A stretch of 64,000 bases of DNA, from assembly GCA_035629335.1 (NCBI GenBank), contig DASPIB010000001.1:248001-312000 (forward strand), in the 5' to 3' direction. Origin of the DNA: Verrucomicrobiia bacterium (GTDB taxonomy: Bacteria > Patescibacteriota > Saccharimonadia > Saccharimonadales > Saccharimonadaceae). Positions 61,840 through 64,000 of the stretch are shown here, piece by piece (position 1 is the stretch's first letter; the number at the start of each line of letters is the position of its first letter). Position numbers and translations under genes: made by a program. The notes under the pieces were generated by a model. The model was not told where the DNA came from. It did not search any database and saw only the letters and a list, made by a program, of their open reading frames with translations.

Positions 61840-63630
61840 ATGGACGATCCGCAGGAAACCAGCAGTTGGCGCCGATTTCACCGCTTAAAACCTTCTCGTA
61901 AGCAGCTCGGAAAAAAAGCCCGAAAGCTGGAACTTGCAACTTTGCGGCATGCGCATAAGTTTCTTGTAAAGCGCTGGATAAATGTCCGCGAAGTGCGGCG
62001 CCATATGTTGGGCTGGTTAGTGCTTGTTGCCCTTTTAATCGGCGCCACGGGCCTACAATTTAACTGGTACCGTGGCTCGTACACCGCTCAAGCGGCGGTG
62101 CCGGGCGGTACTTATGCCGAAGGTGTAGTAGGGCCGCTTGATATTGTAAATCCGTTGTTTTCTGCTAGCACGGCTGAGCTTACCGCCAGTCGTTTGCTGT
62201 TTTCGGGGTTATTGGCATACGATGAAAAAAATCAACTGCGCGGGGAACTGGCCGAATCGTGGCAGGCAAGCCACGACGGCAAAATATACACGGTAAAATT
62301 GCGTGAAAATGCCGTCTGGCACGATGGCCGGCCGATTACCAGCGAAGATGTGGTATTCACGATCAATCTAATAAAAAATCCGGAAACGCGGTCGCCGTTG
62401 CGGTCGAGCTGGGAATCGATTGATGTCGCTGCTCTAAACAATCAGACGGTTGAATTCACATTACCAGAAGCCTACGCTCCGTTTCCGCACGCCCTGACCT
62501 TTGGGGTAGTGCCTCAGCATCTATTAAAAACAGTCCAACCCGGCTTGTTACGCGAAAGTGCTTTTAGTAAGGCACCGGTAGGCAGCGGACCATTTGCTTT
62601 TAGGAATGTGCAAATTATTGATGCCGCCGAGGAGCGAAAAGTCTTGCATCTGCGGGCTTTTCGCGACTATTTTGGCGGTGCGCCGCAGCTTGATCGCTTT
62701 CAACTTCATATCTATAAGGATTCCGATCAACTGTACGCGGCCTTAGTGAGCAACGAAGTCAATGCCGTGAGCGGCCTAAGTAGCGCGACAACTAAAAAAT
62801 TAGATAAAGCTCGTTTCGTTACCGAAACGCTGGCCATTAATAACGGTACCTACGTTTTGTTTAGAAACGACGGTCCAATTCTAAAAGACCTGACAGTGCG
62901 CCAAGCGCTACGACTCGCTACCGACACGGCAGCGATAATTAATAAAGTCGGCGGCGCGCTCCCTTTGCATGGCCCAATTATTGGCGAGCAATACGCCAGC
63001 GTTATGAGTATGAAGCCCCCCGCGCATAACATCGCCGAGGCCGAGAGATTACTAGATAAAGCCGGCTGGAAGAAGAATGCCGAAGGTGTTCGAGTTCTAA
63101 AAGATCGAGAACTTTCAATTATGATGGTTGCGGTAGAAAGTGGTGATTACCCCCAGGTACTCAGTGAGCTTGCCGGGCAGTGGCGCCGGATTGGCGTAAA
63201 AGTCGATACCCGACTGATGAACCCTGAGGACGTGCAGCAAAGTGTTCTTCAGCCACGTGCCTATGACGTTTTGCTGTACGAATTTGCGATTGGTGCTGAC
63301 CCGGACGTCTATGCCTACTGGCATTCGTCACAAGCCTCGCAAACTGGTTTAAACTTCGCAAATTATAGCTCGCAAATTGTTGATGACGCACTTGAAAGTG
63401 CACGCTTGCGATCCGAGGTGCCATTAAGGGCAGAAAAATACAAAACACTTACCGAACAATGGCTGGCTGATATTCCGGCAATCGCGTTGTATCGTCCGGT
63501 GTTGCACTATGCAACCACCACTGATGTTCGATCAATTGCCGATAGGTCGGTAATTGTTGATCTTGCTGATCGTTTCCGGGGCGTAAAGTACTGGACGGTC
63601 GAGCAGGGGCTCCGGTTCACGACTCCTTAG
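61840..63630 (+). CDS. Family 5 (oligopeptide-type) solute-binding protein, membrane-anchored
   Basis: 596 aa. About 55 basic cytoplasmic residues, one transmembrane helix (MLGWLVLVALLIGATGLQF), then an SBP_bac_5 domain (GPLDIVNPLFSASTAELTASRLLFSGLLAYDE..., WHDGRPITSEDVVFTI, VGSGPFAFRNV). There is no lipobox Cys, so it is held by the helix, not by lipid. AAGGA lies before the ATG. No permease or ATPase of a peptide ABC importer is adjacent in this window. Confidence 0.85.
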   Translation: MDDPQETSSWRRFHRLKPSRKQLGKKARKLELATLRHAHKFLVKRWINVREVRRHMLGWLVLVALLIGATGLQFNWYRGSYTAQAAVPGGTYAEGVVGPLDIVNPLFSASTAELTASRLLFSGLLAYDEKNQLRGELAESWQASHDGKIYTVKLRENAVWHDGRPITSEDVVFTINLIKNPETRSPLRSSWESIDVAALNNQTVEFTLPEAYAPFPHALTFGVVPQHLLKTVQPGLLRESAFSKAPVGSGPFAFRNVQIIDAAEERKVLHLRAFRDYFGGAPQLDRFQLHIYKDSDQLYAALVSNEVNAVSGLSSATTKKLDKARFVTETLAINNGTYVLFRNDGPILKDLTVRQALRLATDTAAIINKVGGALPLHGPIIGEQYASVMSMKPPAHNIAEAERLLDKAGWKKNAEGVRVLKDRELSIMMVAVESGDYPQVLSELAGQWRRIGVKVDTRLMNPEDVQQSVLQPRAYDVLLYEFAIGADPDVYAYWHSSQASQTGLNFANYSSQIVDDALESARLRSEVPLRAEKYKTLTEQWLADIPAIALYRPVLHYATTTDVRSIADRSVIVDLADRFRGVKYWTVEQGLRFTTP

Positions 63631-63708
63631 CCTTTGGGCGTACCGAAAGATGTGTAAACAGGGTTGCAGTTTTTACGAAGAATCTGTACAATATCGTTTG
63701 TTACTCAT

Positions 63709-63797
63709 GCGCGAATGGCGGAATTGGTAGACGCGCTAGCTTGAGGGGCTAGTGCCCGTTTTAGGGCGTGGAGGTTCAAGTCCTCTTTCGCGCACCA
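63709..63797 (+). tRNA. tRNA-Leu (anticodon GAG)
   Basis: Acceptor GCGCGAA / TTCGCGC, D-arm GGCGGAATTGGTAGACGCG, anticodon stem CTAGC/GCTAG with loop TTGAGGG (anticodon GAG), long variable arm of class II, T-arm with GGTTCAAGTCC, discriminator A and encoded CCA. Confidence 0.96.
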
Positions 63798-63806
63798 TGA
63801 ATTTAT

Positions 63807-63841
63807 AAAAAATATCTCACAAATTTTGTGGGGTATTTTTT
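63807..63841 (+). terminator. Terminator after tRNA-Leu
   Basis: AAAAAATA-TCT-CAC / GTG-GGG-TATTTTTT stem ending in a T-tract. The 63842-63940 stretch shows no gene. Confidence 0.75.
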
Positions 63842-63959
63842 ATCCCAAAAAGGGAGTTCTTGGATGACTTCGGGGAGCTAAAGACCGCTCTCGTGCCATA
63901 TTTCACCGTACTCACATAGTAGGCGTCACAACATGCTTATGGTATTATGAAAGGAATAT

Positions 63960-64000
63960 ATGACGAGACGAAAATATGAATAAAATCGCTACATATTTAC
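63960..64000 (+). CDS. Possible gene start at the window edge, with overlapping short upstream ORF
   Basis: TGG-TATTAT and AAAGGA precede an ATG at 63960 that opens only MTRRKYE-stop. Its stop lies within a second ATG frame (63976, MNKIATYL...) that runs off the window. The second may be a real gene; only eight codons are visible. Confidence 0.3.

Overview
The window looks like a chromosomal segment of an ultra-small Patescibacteria/CPR bacterium, most likely Candidatus Saccharibacteria (TM7). This is inferred from gene content. It carries shortened housekeeping enzymes (an AlaRS of about 631 aa, a UvrC of about 497 aa), an actinobacterial-style RpfB-like protein, an exonuclease I, an FtsA-like ATPase followed by a baseplate-J-like membrane protein, and many small lineage-specific proteins. 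It has no amino-acid, cofactor or nucleotide biosynthesis genes. UGA ends many ORFs, so the standard code applies, unlike Gracilibacteria/Absconditabacteria.

Layout. 0-10 kb: the 3' end of a VOC protein, an ABC-2 exporter, two divergent NUDIX genes, a GFO/IDH/MocA oxidoreductase, a fused ABC exporter and several unknown small genes. 10-21 kb: lower glycolysis (gpmA, eno, pyk, pgk, tpi), broken up by small reverse-strand genes that mostly have their own Shine-Dalgarno and terminator hairpin. 21-26.6 kb: a UvrD/PcrA helicase, an Rpf-like muralytic protein, rsmA and an EF-G-binding-like zinc-finger protein. 26.6-30 kb: two adjacent paralogous unknown proteins built from four copies of a ~190-aa helical module, a perfect 34-bp palindrome at their upstream boundary, and a YfiH-family gene. 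30-38.5 kb: translation and tRNA modification (metG, cysteine desulfurase, mnmA, alaS), tatD and small proteins. 38.9-44.7 kb: an envelope/division locus (FtsA-like, baseplate-J-like, ruvX, mltG, then a LysM-CHAP hydrolase behind a ~170-nt structured leader). 44.8-51.3 kb: obgE, exonuclease I, uvrA. 51.3-56 kb: two divergent Rossmann-like proteins, one a deoxyribosyltransferase-like domain fused to a ribbon-helix-helix, then DedA, L25/CTC and an ABC exporter. 56-64 kb: trhO, two tandem secreted paralogs, uvrC, an M24 peptidase, a holin-like protein, secG, a membrane-anchored solute-binding protein, tRNA-Leu(GAG), and possibly the start of a further gene.

Two expression styles stand out. Many core genes have an extended -10 (TG-N-TATACT-like) ending only 6-12 nt before the start codon, so their mRNAs should be leaderless or nearly so. 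This also corrects several starts. Small accessory genes instead have strong Shine-Dalgarno sequences (GGAGG/AAGGAG) and usually a private hairpin.

Together the genes describe a fermentative, scavenging cell that keeps ATP-yielding glycolysis, translation, nucleotide excision repair and an unusually rich set of cell-wall-active and secreted proteins, as expected of an epibiont. The least explained parts are the four-module paralog pair with its palindrome, the NDT-RHH fusion, the FtsA/baseplate-J locus, the tandem secreted paralogs and several structured leaders or possible small RNAs.
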